From Brienomyrus brachyistius (taxonomy: Eukaryota; Chordata; Actinopteri; Osteoglossiformes; Mormyridae), in contig NC_064555.1 of NCBI RefSeq assembly GCF_023856365.1, forward strand, positions 21,577,254-21,641,253: a stretch of DNA of 64,000 bases. The letters are read 5' to 3'. This document shows positions 1 to 13,513 of this stretch, one piece after another. A program made the translations under genes and the position numbers. The number at the start of each line of letters is the position of its first letter. Position 1 is the stretch's first letter. The notes beneath the pieces were generated by a model. It did not search any database. It was given only the letters and a program-made list of their open reading frames with translations, and was not told where the DNA came from.

Positions 1-133
1 GACGTCATGTGGTCATGTGAAAGCCAATGTGCAGTATCGTGTAAACAGTCGTCGTATTGTTGGCCGAACGAATCAGCAAGGGCTCACTGCTTTGAGAGCA
101 GAATAGCCATCCCCTCCACACTGTTTTTCAGAA

Positions 134-148
134 GGGGGGGGGGGGGGG
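134..148. repeat. Poly-G homopolymer (15 G)
   Basis: A run of 15 G residues within intron sequence. It is a simple repeat, prone to length error in sequencing, with no gene context. Confidence 0.9.
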
Positions 149-2506
149 TAACTGGGCTAATGTTCAAAGGGAGGGACTGTATGTACAAGCTCTTTGGTCC
201 AACATGAGACCTTTGTTCCATGGGCTATTCAAAAACAATTTGGATCAGCTTTAAAGCGATCAGCATTTAATGGTTTTAATGAACACAACATTTATAAACT
301 CAGTGAATATTTCCCCTTAAAGTATACATGCAAAAATCATCTTTCTGAGACAAATATATTGGTTTTATTCGAATGGTAATTTTAGACAGAAAGGATCTGA
401 AATATATCAGCTGCATCATTGTTTAATTGATGACAGCCTATTAAAACTTCTAACACATTCATATCAGACAAGTTGTTATTGTATGGGCCTTGGTAATGTG
501 TAATAACTGAGCATTATTACCAAATAAGCAAAAAACAATAGCTGTTATTTAGTGCTAGGATTAAATAAGCTTTGCCAAATATGTGAAACTGAATTTTGCA
601 AGAAGAATTCAGCTGTGAAGACAAAGCCTAAAATAATTCCCGTCATTATAATTTCAAAGTAATTCAATAATTCCAGTTATTATAATTTCCGGATGACATA
701 CAAAAGCTCTCACAATAATTACAGCAACATGCAGTGTCGAGAATGTTTGTTTCTTGTGTTCAGGACTGAAATACAAACAAAATGACACGTGAGCAACGGT
801 TTTATGAAAATTCGCGACAGTTTAAAGAACTGCAACAGGCCGCTTTCAACATGAGGTTTAGTAATGCAGAAGAGATGCCCTGAAACACCGTACAGCGGAG
901 GGAAATAAGTACTTTGAAAACAGCTGTGTGAGGCCCTGCAGCCTGTGATTCATCTTGGTCCGTTTGAGGTTGCACATTTTCTAAAGACTGACATTTCATA
1001 TTGTAATCAGGCCATTTATTACTGCTGACTCACACTAGACTGGGGTTGTAAATGTTAATTTGTGATAGTTGGCGTGTATAAAAGGTGACACAGGGAGGAG
1101 GATACTGATGTAAAGGGGGAGAGGGAGAGAGAGGGAGGGATGGTACAGGGGCTTGTCGCTTCGTTATCGCAAGGAAAAAAAATCCACTGAGAGTGACAGG
1201 CTGCCAAGTAAAAGACAACCCTTAAGGTTCTTGGAAGAGAGGAACATAAGAGGAGTCAGGTGCTGGAAGGTGTCACACTGCCGTGCAGCATCTGCATGCG
1301 CCCAGAGGTGCCCGTCCCACCCACCGCGCCAGCTTGGCCTCTATCAGTAGCTTCGACAGCCGAGCGTGTCCAGGTCCCGTCGTCTTGGCGATGAATCCCT
1401 TCCACTGCCCAGGCCTGGGTCGCCTCCATGGGGAGAGTTTGCTGAAGATCACTTTGTTCCGGCATGTTGTCCCCGGTGTTTCGGTCTGCTCCGTGCTGAA
1501 GGGCCTCAGATTCCGGCCGGGGGATGGGGGAGCTTATGGGAGGGGGTGAGTGGGGCGGCTGAATACGGAGCTCGGGATGGGTCTGGACTGGTGCTGAAGA
1601 TGGCTTGGATTCCTGACACACTCCACATGTACAACTAGCAGATTCTCCTGTGGATTCCTGTGGAGTATATATGTATATATATACTCCGAGGCTCAACCCT
1701 GAATCTCAATGTACATGTATGTCTTGCAGCTGGAAATATTACTAACAAATATTTTGCCTATCTGGCAAAACAGTCCAGGTATGAAGGAATATATATATAC
1801 AGTATATATATATGGTGCAGCTCATCATTTCGGACTGGAGCAGGGAGAGATTCCTGTTGTTTTTCTGTTAAATTCTTCATGCTGGTGAAAAGACACAGAA
1901 GCTTACATAAACAGACGTCATACTCAAAACCCCCCTCAAACTCTTACATGTAGAAAATATGAAGCATGAACTTTTTCTTGCGCCAGAAAGCTCCAATCGA
2001 AAGTGCCTGCCGCAGGTGGACAGCCACCTTTGTCGGAGCCAGACCTGCGAGCCGCTCGGCGCCGGGTGCCATAAACCTTTGTGACCAAAGGTTGACCCGT
2101 TTGTGGACGGTATGCACGTCCCGCCAGTGAAGCATCGCCTACCTCGGTGTGTGTATTTTTTTTTCCCCGTGATTTTGCCATCTGTCACGCACTGTGTTGG
2201 AGCTTCGTCATTTATTTAATGCATTCTTCTGTTACTTGTTTACTCTTCCTTTCCCTTGGAAGGAGGACATCATTTTCTGGAACTTTCCCCAGCACCGGTT
2301 CAGAGACACCGTTCATTCACTGTGTCAAAACCCTTCTTTATAAGCCTATAGATCTCTGCATCAGTTTTATTACCAAATTCCTCGACAATGGTATATTATT
2401 TGACATTATGTAAAAAACTTTGTCTTTCTGTTAAGTGTACTATATAATTAATGAGTCAGGGTTTATGAATCCACTGCCCAAATTACATTATACTGCTGCT
2501 GGCCAT

Positions 2507-2650
2507 CTATCCATCCATCCATCCATCCATAACTGCTCATCCAACATAGGGTCATGGTAGAGCGTCAGATAGCACAGGGCATAATTCAGGAAGTCCCCCA
2601 GGATGCCAAATCCATCACACAAATAAACACACACAATCCCATGCCATGTT
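2507..2650 (-). repeat. SINE/LINE tail in reverse orientation with (ATCC)n
   Basis: An (ATCC)n run at about 2507-2530 is followed by sequence resembling the reverse complement of the family tail seen at 33946-34085 (a tail-adjacent 'gctcatcc...gggtcatgg' stretch, then a CACACACA-containing segment). In this family the (GGAT)n is the 3' end, so this copy points to the minus strand. It is diverged, so its exact ends are uncertain. Confidence 0.55.
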
Positions 2651-3596
2651 ACTCACTGAACCAACGTCTCATATAAAATGCTTTGTAGTTTATTGATAGC
2701 CTGAACCGGCTGTTGTGCAGTCAGTCTTTGCTGAATCTTGTGTATCAGACAGGCGTTAGACAGGTAATACAAGCCAAATAGCTGTAGCACTCATCTAGAT
2801 CATTATCGGAACTAATAATGTACAGCATGTCTCCCTAGTCGAAGTCGTGGACCTTTCTGTGTGAAGTCTTCGCTTACTAGGATATCAGTTTTATCAACGT
2901 CTTTTTACAGTAGATGCCTGTACTACAGCTCACCATGTTCTCAGCAGAATGAACCTACCGTGTTGAAAAGTTTAAATAACTTAATTAGAGTATGATTTTA
3001 GAGTTATTGTTTTATCTTTTAAGTCTCAGACATTTCTTTTAAAAGAGAGCAAACAACAATGCTTCATACTTACATGTAGACCAGGCCTTGTTAAATGTAT
3101 GGTTTCTCTTTACTGTTGCCGTTTGGAAGAGCGTATGTTCATTTTGTGTATTGTTCCAATTGCAGCAGATCAGGAGAAGTAAACCACTCAGTAGCTGGAG
3201 ATCAAAGCAGACGAGGAGGTCCTCTGCTTCAGAGCCTGACCATGTTCATTCTGCTTCTCCACATAGTTTGAAAGCCATGATGATAGAAACTCTGGCTGGG
3301 CTGAGAATGTGCCAAACTACGCAGCAACACAGAAGCATAAAATAGGTCAGCATGCATTTCCTAAGGTCCTGGGCTGGCAATTTCTAAAGCCCAGAGATAT
3401 GGGGTGATGATTGACAATAATCTTCTCGGAAGGGAACCTAATCCTCTGTCCTCTGTTCAGTAAGACGGCAGTGTTTGTCTGTGATTGACGCCTGTCTGTG
3501 TTTGAAGCAGTTTATAGCCATGTCCTCTTTCATCTTGTCTTATGACAGAAGTGTGACTCTGATGACTTCTATTTGGAAAGAGTTTACTACCCATTT

Positions 3597-4010
3597 TGGG
3601 TGATAATGTATTTTTTTGGTAACTTTCTATGAATGCCATGTCTGAAAGAATCTCTAAACACATTCATAACACATTGCAATGCATGCATAAGGCATTATAA
3701 ACATGGTTATATTTATAGAAAGGTACAACACATTATAGCCATGTTTATTATGCATTATGAATGATCTATGAAGCTCACATCTGTAATGTACTATAGATAA
3801 CGTCATAATGCAGTACCTTATACTGACCATTGTAATGCACCATGAAAGTATCTATAGTGCATTATAGATTATAGCTTCATCGGAGCTTATGAAGTATTGT
3901 AATCAGCAATAGAAGATGCCGTACTGTTTCTTGAATTCTTATACAGACCATTATAATGCATTCTGAAGGTATCTATAGTGCATTATAGCTTTAAGTAGTG
4001 TCACCTTTTT
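3597..4010. repeat. AT-rich interspersed repeat with CATTATA motifs
   Basis: About 400 bp dense in short variants of cattataatgca and tctatagtgcattatag. The latter recurs nearly exactly at about 3850 and 3970. The repetition and partial dyad symmetry suggest a non-autonomous DNA element such as a fish hAT-type MITE; that class is inference. No coding capacity is visible. Confidence 0.5.
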
Positions 4011-4898
4011 CTGCAGCACACTATGTATATATATGTCCTCAGAAATACAAATCCTAGATAGTTATAGGCTTCTCTGGGACCAGACCAAGGCTGTGAGATG
4101 TGCTGCAGGTGTGGAGTGAGGTTGAACCGGTGACTCACAGTGGTGTGAGACATACGCACTGAAGAAGGTCAATAGTCTTTAGAGATCCTGAAGTCTGCTG
4201 TGCTGATCTTTTTTGGCACTCAGTTTACAACAATTTACTAAGTGGGATAAGACCTGAGACGCTCTGTCCAAATTCATTTAGGTAATGACATGTTTTTCTT
4301 TCCAGTATATTTATATCGTACGTCATGTGGGATGATTACTGTGAAATCACTTTCTCCAGATTTATTTAGTGTTTCCCGAACAATATATAATCCGATGCAT
4401 ACTCAACATTTTCTCGCACTCTTATACATAATTTTGAGGTATGAAATACCTCGTTTGCACTGAAAAGCCAGCACATGAAAAATAACACGCAAACTCCTTA
4501 ATATAGTGCCGGATTGTGGACCTGGCAATCGCATTAGAACCATGTGATGACTTGGTATTGAAGGTGGTTATTATTTGACCACACACTCAACACGTAGCCT
4601 CACAGCCAAATGCAATCTTCGATGGTGTTAAGTGTTGTAACAAAAAGCAGTCCTTAGAAACGTATACTTACAAAGTAACTGTATATCCTGGATTCTAGAC
4701 GGAATATTTTCCAAGACTATAAATTATATTTCTGTACTGCAGATTCCAGCATAAGTGGAGCCTGAACCAGAACTTTCCATCTTGATATAAACCCAAGAAT
4801 ATGCATAAAATGAAATTAATTAATGAGGCAATTAAGGATTGGGATAGACCATAACCTAAGGAAATGTCTGGGACCTGCAGAAGTGTCGTCTGTACGGA

Positions 4899-4935
<37 letters not shown>
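4899..4935. repeat. (TTA)n microsatellite
   Basis: An uninterrupted run of about twelve ATT/TTA units. Open frames read through it as poly-Tyr or poly-Ile, which is an artefact. Confidence 0.95.
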
Positions 4936-4936
<1 letters not shown>

Positions 4937-5272
4937 TTCAAGGGCAGTTCCAGGTCCATTCGATTTCACATACATATCCCTTATAATATGGAATGCATTT
5001 CTAACGTGTGAAGTAATTTTGAGGATTTGCCTGTATTCAGAGCAGGAAGTTACATCAGAAGATATGAAAACTGACTCATTGATACTAAGCTTGTCCACAC
5101 TGAGGCATTCTGCTCGTCAGCATGAGTCTAAATGCCACATCCATCCGGCTGGAGTTTCCCTTACGCATTTGTTTAAGTCCTAGAAATTAAGTAGAAGACT
5201 AATAAAAGTTTAACTCTTCACACACACAGACACATTTAAAAATGCCACTTAAATACCAGATTTGTGCATATA

Positions 5273-5275
<3 letters not shown>

Positions 5276-5327
<52 letters not shown>
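5276..5327. repeat. (CA)n microsatellite
   Basis: About 25 uninterrupted CA dinucleotides, followed by unique sequence. Non-coding. Confidence 0.95.
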
Positions 5328-5330
<3 letters not shown>

Positions 5331-6030
5331 TGTGCATGCTTAATACATACACATATTGTTAAATTAATGTAAAATGAAAAAAAAAAAATTTTTCATCATG
5401 GGTCATATATACATTGCACCAAAGCAGGAAAATAAATCATATTAAATATATAAAATATTTAACATGAAACCATTAAATATACATATTCAACAATCAGAAA
5501 TCTTGTGTTCTTCTTGAAAACACAAAACGGATCATTCCCACTTTCATTTTTTAGGTTTACTTACTTGCTATTTCTTGCGTTGAGTCATTTTGCTGAAATT
5601 GCATTTGTGAAGTAGAGGTAAAGGGTCCTACAACGTACAATTTTCGAACAACAGCAAATGCACCGTTGATTGCTCGTTCGTTTAGAATAGTAAAAAGTCT
5701 TTTCACCTACCTTCACAGTGGCCAGCTCACCCTATTATATCTGCAGTTGCTTCTTTCTGAATAAAAAAAAAACATCTCACCTGATCTAGGGACATTTCTA
5801 GAAATTTTCAGCCCCATGAAGGTATATCAGACTGGGCAATCCAGTCCAGACCATTCCAGCTATTTTCCAAATTTTCTAGGCCCCCTGTCACTGTAGGGCT
5901 CTTGGAATCATCCTAATTTCCCCCTGCCTGCTACCATTTAACTTTTTAAGACAGTAAAAAAATAAAAATGAATGAGATTCAGCTGGGTTTATTGATCCAT
6001 GAACTTCATTTCTCCTGCACTCTGACTGAG

Positions 6031-6922
6031 GTGAGAATCACAGTAGATGGTTCTGCTATCGACTAGTCCGTCCTGCGTGTCCCCAGCACCATCCGGAGAA
6101 TCACAGTAGCTGCATTCTGTTATCGTCTACTTCATCCTGTGTGTCCCCAGAACCATCCAGAGAATCACAGTAGCTGTGTTCTGCTATCGACTACTTCCTC
6201 CTGCGTGTCCCCAGCACCATCCGGAGAATCACAGTAGCTGTGTTCTGCTATCGTCTACTTCATCCTGTGTGTCCCCAGAACCATCCAGAGAATCACAGTA
6301 GCTGTGTTCTGCTATCGACTACTTCCTCCTGCGTGTCCCCAGCACCATCCGGAGAATCACAGTAGCTGCGCTCTGCTATCGTCTACTTCGTCCTGCGTGT
6401 GCCCAGCACCATCCAGAGAATCACAGTAGCTGCGCTCTGCTATCGTCTACTTCGTCCTGCGTGTCTAGCATCATCCAGAGAATCACAGTAGCTGCGCTCT
6501 GCTATCGTGTACTTCCTCCTGCGTGTGCCCAGCACCATCCGGAGGCTCACAGTAGTTGCGTTCTGCTATCGGCTACTTTGTCTTGCGTGTGCCCAGCACC
6601 ATCCGGAGAATCACAGTAGTTGCATTCTGCTATCGTCTACTTCGTCCTGCGTGTGCCCAGCACCATCCAGAGAATCACAGTAGCTGCGCTCTGCTATTGT
6701 GTACTTCCTCCTGCGTGTGCCCAGCACCATCCGGAGACTCACAGTAGTTGCGTTCTGCTATCGGCTACTTTGTCCTGCGTGTGCCCAGCACCATCCAGAG
6801 AATCACAGTAGTTGCATTCTGCTATCGTCTACTTCGTCCTGCGTGTGCCCAGCACCATCCGGAGAATCACAGTAGCTGCGCTCTGCTATCGTCTACTTCG
6901 TCCTGCGTGTGTCCAGCACCAC
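6031..6922. repeat. 64-bp minisatellite, about 14 copies
   Basis: A tandem array whose unit is about 64 bp, recognisable by gagaatcacagtagctg, then ctgctatcg, then ctacttcgtcctgcgtgtg and ccagcaccatcc. Copies start every 64 bp (for example about 6098, 6162, 6226, 6290, 6354); one copy near 6460 is 2 bp short. Because 64 is not a multiple of 3, each copy shifts frame and the array yields several overlapping short open frames that are not genes. Units differ at a few positions (cgactacttcctc versus cgtctacttcgtc), with an alternating higher-order pattern on the left side. Confidence 0.93.
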
Positions 6923-7764
6923 CCTGCTTCCCCCGTTACCCAGGTATCACTGGGCTTTCGCCTTGTTGCTTTCTGCCGGCCTGCCTCTCGATATTCCCAG
7001 ATGCCTCCTGCTTTTGGACAGCGATGCAGAGTTGTGGAAAGCATCAGAGGTTAGCGAGCCATGGAGACCCAGAGTTTCCTGACGAGCTAAAGTGGAACAG
7101 GCCAAAATCTAAGACGACAGACGAGTGACGTGGGCAAGTCGCATGGCAGATGAAGACGAGGAGAGCGAGGAACCACAGAATGGTTTGCCGTGGAGCTCTT
7201 CAAAAAGAGAAGGCGAAAGAGAGTTCGATGCCACCAGAGTAAGGCGGTGGCTGTGTACCTCTGACGCTCAGCCTCTCCATGAAGGTGCCTCCTCAGAGGG
7301 TAATGTCTTGGATTTTCAAGAGCTCCTTCCCTATCGACTTCATACAGAATGCAATTGAAACGCTTGCTGTGAAACTCGCTCAGGGCAATATGGTGGGCTT
7401 GATTTGTGGAGAATTACGCTTTTCTCTGTCTGTTCACCTCATTTTATATCCTGGCTCAAATATTCCTCTTGCATATCTGTGCAAAATGTGCAGTTTTATT
7501 TAAAGAAACCGCCCTTATTGAAAAGTAATGGGACACCAATGGGTTAAAGGTCATCTTATTATAGCAGTTCTGTCTGATTTTGAGTATTCATGATTTCCCT
7601 GTAACACAGTCGATTTTTGCCAGTCTGAAGATGAATAGCACTCTGTAATGTATGTTGCTTTTCTTCAGTTTCATTATAGCAGTTATCTGCAGAGAACCTT
7701 GCAGTTTCGGGGAGAAAGGAAACGGTATAAGAAATGCTACATTGCCATCGAGCATAAGGCAAGA

Positions 7765-7900
7765 AAACAGGAGGCATATCGGTTGAAGCCTCAACTGAGG
7801 GTTGTTAGTTCGAGTCCCTACTTTTGTATCCTTAAGAAAGGTTCTTAACCTGAATGCCTCACACTAAAAAAATACATTGGTGTGAAATAAACCCATGTCG
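7765..7900 (+). mobile_element. tRNA-derived SINE fragment
   Basis: It contains a box-B-like gttcgagtccc near 7808 followed by ccttaagaaaggttcttaacctgaatg. That matches the general layout of fish tRNA-related SINEs, in which the tRNA-like head is followed by a conserved aaggt-cttaacctgaat stretch. Box A and the 3' tail are diverged or missing. Confidence 0.6.
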
Positions 7901-8549
7901 CAAGGTGGTTAATAAACTAGATGCAAATGAATATTGCTTGGAAGCCAAAACTCTGTTGCTCACTTCCAGAGCACAGCGCAAGCCTTTGCGATGGGCAGCT
8001 GGGCTTCAACGCTGCCTCGGCTGGGCAGTGAGGGGGTTAAAACGGGGGCCGTGTGGTAAGCCGGAGCTAAAGCTGGTGTGCCTGTAGCCTGTAATCAGAT
8101 ATGCGCACATAGCCAGACCACTGCACAGAAAAATTAGCCTTTGAGGTTACCTTATTTATTTTGCCAGAGAAATGTCCTGGAGGCTTGTTGCGTGTCCTTG
8201 AGGCCTGTAAAGTTCTAAAAAAAAACTGAGGTGAAGCTCTGCGAAGGCGATGTTTTGCACAATGGGCACAAACTGTCTGTAGGGCGCAGACGATGGAGGG
8301 AACAGTTCAGAGAACATTGGACTTACAGTGCCATCTGCTGTTGGTTTCTGGTTGTGGAATGAAATGTATACATTATCTATCAAATTGTCTGTTTTGTTTT
8401 TTTTAAGTTTCTTTTGTTTAGTGATGCCTGTCATGTGCTGGTGTCTATGCCCTTCATCATACTGTTATGCTCTTAGGACATCCTTGTTGTTGGTCAATTT
8501 CCTCTAGGTACAGGCCCCAGAAGCTTTGTATTGAATATGTTGCTTGAAA

Positions 8550-8591
8550 ATGGATGGATGGATGGATGGATGGATGGATGGATGGATGGAC
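8550..8591 (+). repeat. (GGAT)n microsatellite
   Basis: About ten GGAT units. In this genome such runs are the 3' tails of a dispersed SINE/LINE family, but no recognisable body precedes this one, so it may be an isolated tail. Confidence 0.9.
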
Positions 8592-9639
8592 AATATTTAA
8601 CAGTAAGAGGCCAGCTGCAGAGCAGCGCAGTCACATTGATTTTTTTCCTCCAAAGGTTAATCCAAGTGACTTGCTCTAGTGTAAATATTTTACTATTGTA
8701 CTCTTTCTTACTAAGAACTTAAAATAGGCTTCCACTGACCTGTCCTCCCATGGAACAGGAAATGCATGCAAAATTACGCTGTGAAGAGAAGTAGGGGATT
8801 GCACTAGACTCCCCTATATGGTCTTATCAAAGCTGATTAGGCCAGGAGACTCATGTGCAATAGGAAGGAAGATTGTCCAAAGCTAAAAATCTCTGTGATG
8901 TTTATTGGCGTCAGGGTCAGCAGGACAGGACTGAGTACTGAGCCATGAAAAGACCTGTCAAGTTCCGGGTTTGATTTCTGTCTAGGCGTTAAGCGAGAAA
9001 GGAACACTTAACAATGTGACATTATGTTACACTGATTTATAATGAATGAAGTAATGGAAGCAATCAGCTTCATCACAGTGAACATCATCCTGACTACAGT
9101 CCGGAAGCCAGTCACTGGGCGGACTGACAGCGTAGCAGACAGATGGATGGACAATAACCACGGTCATTTCAGTTAGCAAAATGCAAGTGACCTAGGGGTT
9201 CGGGGAGGGGGGAGAGAGACATGATTATTGGGGGAGATTATACAACCCCCTCATCCCCCACCCCGTGATTTATATCCATGGTCCATTCATGGGAATCTAC
9301 CCAAGCAGGGCAAATTCTTACCCTGTGATAATAAATGAGATATTCTACATATTCTGCAGCTCGTCTGTTAACAGGGCACAGCAAAGGGGATTATTCTGTG
9401 CAATATGTCGGGTCCAAATGGCTGCTGCTTTTGTACAGGTAGCCATGCGGAGAACGGCGCTGGTGTTTGGACCACGCTTGACCCGTGGTAGCTTAATTAA
9501 ACATGAAATTGCTTCCAGCATTTAGACAGATCCTCGCAGTTTTAGACGATAACATCTAATATCTTCAGCAATCATACTGGATAAAACACTGTTGATGTTG
9601 AAATGACGGTATATAACCCAATGGTAATCTAAGGGGGTT

Positions 9640-10160
9640 GGCGCTCCCCTATGCGCGCGCGGATACAGGTTATTTGACTCCCTGCCTTTCAGGCTTTGTC
9701 GCCGGCAGAGGTTCCCCATTGCTCAATTCAGTCTAAGAGCCTTAGAGCAGAATGGCAGGGGGCAACTGTGGGGCAACGAAGATAAATGAGCAGAGCGGCA
9801 GAGACCAAAGGGCTCCTGTGCCCGGGAGAGTGTGTGATAGCGCCCAGCTAAGTCACATGACACGTAGGACCCGTGGGCGGTGTCACACAGCTTACATCAT
9901 CAGTTTGGCGCGGCTGTAGTCGCCGGGACAGACCCGTGTAATGGTTAACGCGCCATGCGGAGTTAAGAGCGAAGCGTAATCGACGGTTACCAGGAGTCGT
10001 GCCGCTAATCTGCGCTGGCCTCCTCTGGAAGGTGGGGTAACCTGAGAGAAAGCAAAGCTTGCATTACTCCTCAATACGGAAAAAAACTGCGGGGAGGAGA
10101 AAAAAAATAAGCACTGACACGGAGCTAGTTGTAGCGTCTCGGAGGAGGTGGTGCGCTAAT
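9640..10160. promoter_or_regulatory. CpG-dense patch in KCNK9 intron 1
   Basis: The surroundings are AT-rich and CpG-poor, but this stretch holds many CpG dinucleotides (a gcgcgcgcgg run near 9653, then cgccggcag, ggcgcggc, cgccggg, aacgcgcc, gaagcg and cgacgg). No open frame with protein-like composition spans it. It could be an intronic CpG island, an alternative promoter or an enhancer. The function is inference. Confidence 0.4.
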
Positions 10161-12017
10161 TCTGGTTGCTTAGCAGCACTCGGTACATAGTGAGGCAGGG
10201 AATGTTATTAGGTACAAGAGCTGCCTCGCGCTCACTTGAGGAAAGTGAAGGAACAAAACGATCGCTACAAAAGGAAAAATAAATTAAACAGCTCTGATAG
10301 GCGCGGCAAGTCATACCCGGGCACAATAAATTTTGCTCATTTCAAGTGTTCTGCGCTACAAATGGAAGCTAATTAACGTGTGGATTGCCTGGTAGAGAAA
10401 CTACCTACACAATGACAGAGAGGCTCAAAGTGGCTGAGAATCAGAGTTTCATTTTCTACTTTGGTTAATTACGTCTTTGGACCCTACAATGTAAGACAGC
10501 TAACTGATAGTGTCTCTTGCCAAACTGGACCCACTAAGGAGAGTACCCTCAACCATCGTGTGGTTCTGCAATGTGGGGCATGACAGGTGAGGGCCGTTAT
10601 TGATGTGTGTACACAACCCCTGTGCACACAATTATCCCCTAGGAACCAGGGAGTATGGAAGTGGTTTTCGTACCACGGACAGATTGCCAAGTCCTCTCTT
10701 TGTTCGCACCTATGGGCCATTTCATGTCGGTTTGTAGTCAGTCGTCTCAACAGAGGCAAAACTTCCTCCTAGCTACACCAGCAAATTAGGGAATCCCCTT
10801 TCCTGTGTCAGATTAGCTTCTGGTTAGGGTTACACATCATTGATTGTTGGGTTGAGTTTCGTTCCTTTGATTACATTCAATGAGCCAGGGCCATTTAAAC
10901 CCTTTTAATAGCACTAATTCAATATAATGACCCACAAATTAATCATAAATTGCAGGGACTGAACAAGGTAAAATGGAAAGATTAAGAGGTATAGTATATC
11001 ATTCACCCTTAAGATCTCTTTCTGTACGCACTGACCATTTCAGAGACAGACACCCAAGTCACACGATCATATATGATCGTATAGGTTTCCACGGTATTTT
11101 TATAATTCAAGTACTTATGTGTGAGGTTTCTTTCTAACACACGACACAGTCCCTTAAACAGGTGAAAAAAACACCGGGACAGAAATCCGTCTCTCTTTCA
11201 TCACATTGGCTGACTTGACATGACTTGCATTTCATCAACGCCTTTATTAAAGAATCACATTAACTTCTGCTATGTGGATACGATCTTCATTCTGGGTGAA
11301 AAAAAAGTAGCGTAGTTCGTTTGCATGATGTCAAAATACATAGTAAAGTACTGTTTAAGAGTTGTGTTGATAATTAAATAAACACAGACATGGATATTTG
11401 ATGATAAGTCTGCTATCACCTACGTATGTTAAATAAGAGGAGTGGTGAGTAAGATGGGGCAGGCGAAGTGGGAATTTCCCGGTGAGGGATCGATAAAGTG
11501 TCATCATTAATATTATTATTATCCGTTAAATATACACAGAAATCCCATATAATAACATTATTTTTTGTAAAACCAGCAGTGTTTTCCACCTGTACTTCGC
11601 TGTAGTGTTTTCGTTAAGTGCTAAGTGATCCACAAGGCAGCAATATGGCTTATGTAGAAGCAGAACGACTTCAGAATGATACAGAGAGTATCCTGATCCC
11701 TTCTCTGAAGCCCACGAGGGGAATTTTACACTGGCTGCTCTGACAGACAGCCTGGCCTGTCAGTAATTCAGACAGTGAAGTCTCAGGGCAGAACATGGGC
11801 TACTCGCACTTAGCGTTCATCCAAAGCTCCCGTCCCTACAGTAAAATTCCATGCCATGTTGCAGATAGTGTCCGTCGGTGTCATTAATGCTCTTCCGAAA
11901 ATTACAGCCGGCTTGACCCTTGAAATAGTCGTACCAAAAAGCCCTTCTGCTGACTGTGCCTGGCTCCGCCTCGGAGCAATTAACCATGCTGCGTACACAT
12001 GAATAAAGCAATACTGG

Positions 12018-12130
12018 AAATATCTGTCCATCCATCGATCATAGCTGCTTACCCAGTACTGGGTGGCCGTGAGCTCAGCGCCCCGCCCCACGAAACGCAG
12101 GGCAGGGACCCCCGCAGGCGGGCTGCTCAA
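12018..12130 (-). repeat. SINE/LINE tail repeat, reverse orientation
   Basis: Starting at tccatccatcgatc, it continues through a gcttaccca..actgggtggccgtgagc segment and a cgaaacgcagggcaggga segment. This is the reverse-complement 3' end of the same family as at 33946-34085. It is diverged and 5'-truncated. Confidence 0.6.
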
Positions 12131-13362
12131 TGGACAGGATTAGGAAATATGGATGTCATTTTGTTCTTACTTACCCAGCGCACCATAATATCCTGTATTT
12201 TTTCTGGTTTTAAGAGTCCAGTTCAATAGGGACAATTTTGTTGAAAGATGAATCAATTTTTTTCCTGCATCTCTATTCCAGATCTCATTTAACAAAGATG
12301 GGGTGACAATCTACTGATTTCTCCTTCCTAATAATGAAATCCTGTAATGTTTTTATTGATGCAGTCAATGATGACCCTGATTATAATCTAGCAAATACTC
12401 AATTTAGGCATCTAACTTTCTACAATTGATATTATGTACTGCATTGTGTTCCTTTGTCATTTTTAACTTTGTCGTGTTTTAGCTACAGTTGCAAAATTAT
12501 TATCTAAAGCCTTTACCAATCAGAACTAAACAGGACAGAAATGGGAATTGGAGCTGAACAGTAATGTAAATGGGACCCTTTATATTTAGAGAAAACATTT
12601 TTGCCGCAGTTTTAAATTAAATGACATACTTTATAATTATTATAACATGCATATAGTGATATATAAACTACTTTAACTTTCACCACTGTTGCCCAAAAGG
12701 ATTATTTTTACATAAACAACTCATGAATAGTAGCTATGTGAAGAATTCACAATCATTGTCAGCATGCCTATAAGCTTTTCGGAATATGCAGAGGAGACTG
12801 CTTGTATGACAAACACTTCAGTACTCTGAAAACGCGAGCGTCTGTGGGCTCCTCGCATGCGATTACATTTTAGACATTATTAATTTCCCCTCGCACGCAG
12901 ACACACCTGAGGAGTGCGCGATGGCCGGTTCCCTTGACAACCGCAGAATGGGATTATGATATCTGGACGCACACAATAAGGGAACCAGAGACAAGGTCTG
13001 TGATGGAAACTTCAGTGTTGATCCACAAGATCAAACACGCTGTGGAGGACAGGAAATAGAAACAGACCTAAATGGGACCGTAATTACCCCACCCGCTGAG
13101 CACATTAGGACCACAGAAATTGTAAATCAAGTTACCTACCATTACTTAAATTCAGCTTTCATGTATCATTGTGGGATTATACCTCTACGTACACTAAACA
13201 TTCTACTTCTAAAATTACGTGAATATCGAAATAATTATATATATATTTTTCCTTTGAATAAATATAGTTGTAGACATTCAGTGCCATTATATATTTATAT
13301 TATGCAGCTACACCTATTCCGCCTGTTACGCTTATACCTACCGTATGTGAGGCCTATGGGCA

Positions 13363-13513
13363 TGAATCAGGAAGCAGGATTTCGGGGTTAGCAAGATAAC
13401 TTGTTGGATTAAAGTAGTCCGGTCTAAAAGTAAGTGTTTGAAGATGACGTCAGTTTAAACTGGGATAGTTTAAATCCAACAAGTTATCTAGCTAACCAAC
13501 AAATCTCGCTTTG
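13363..13513. mobile_element. Palindromic MITE A
   Basis: Inverted arms flank a short centre. The left arm (about 13363-13413) carries gttagc-agataacttgttggatt and the right arm (about 13469-13513) carries its reverse complement, aatccaacaagttatct-gctaac. The outer ends pair more loosely (aagcaggattt with aaatctcgctt). No coding capacity. Its arms are related to those of the element at 14005-14164. Confidence 0.75.

Noticed and set aside
1256..1696. 146-codon minus-strand frame and overlapping plus-strand frames in a GC-rich stretch
   Set aside because: No recognisable family, no splice sites in phase, and the frame begins in a TATA microsatellite. It may be a decayed repeat but this cannot be shown.
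6556..7128. Several overlapping plus-strand frames with repeated Cys-Val-Pro-Ala-type peptides
   Set aside because: Produced by the 64-bp minisatellite read in successive frames.
7143..7358. Acidic open frame MADEDEESEEPQNG directly after the minisatellite
   Set aside because: It looks protein-like but has no upstream acceptor, promoter or homologue that I recognise, and lies inside KCNK9 intron 1. Left uncalled.
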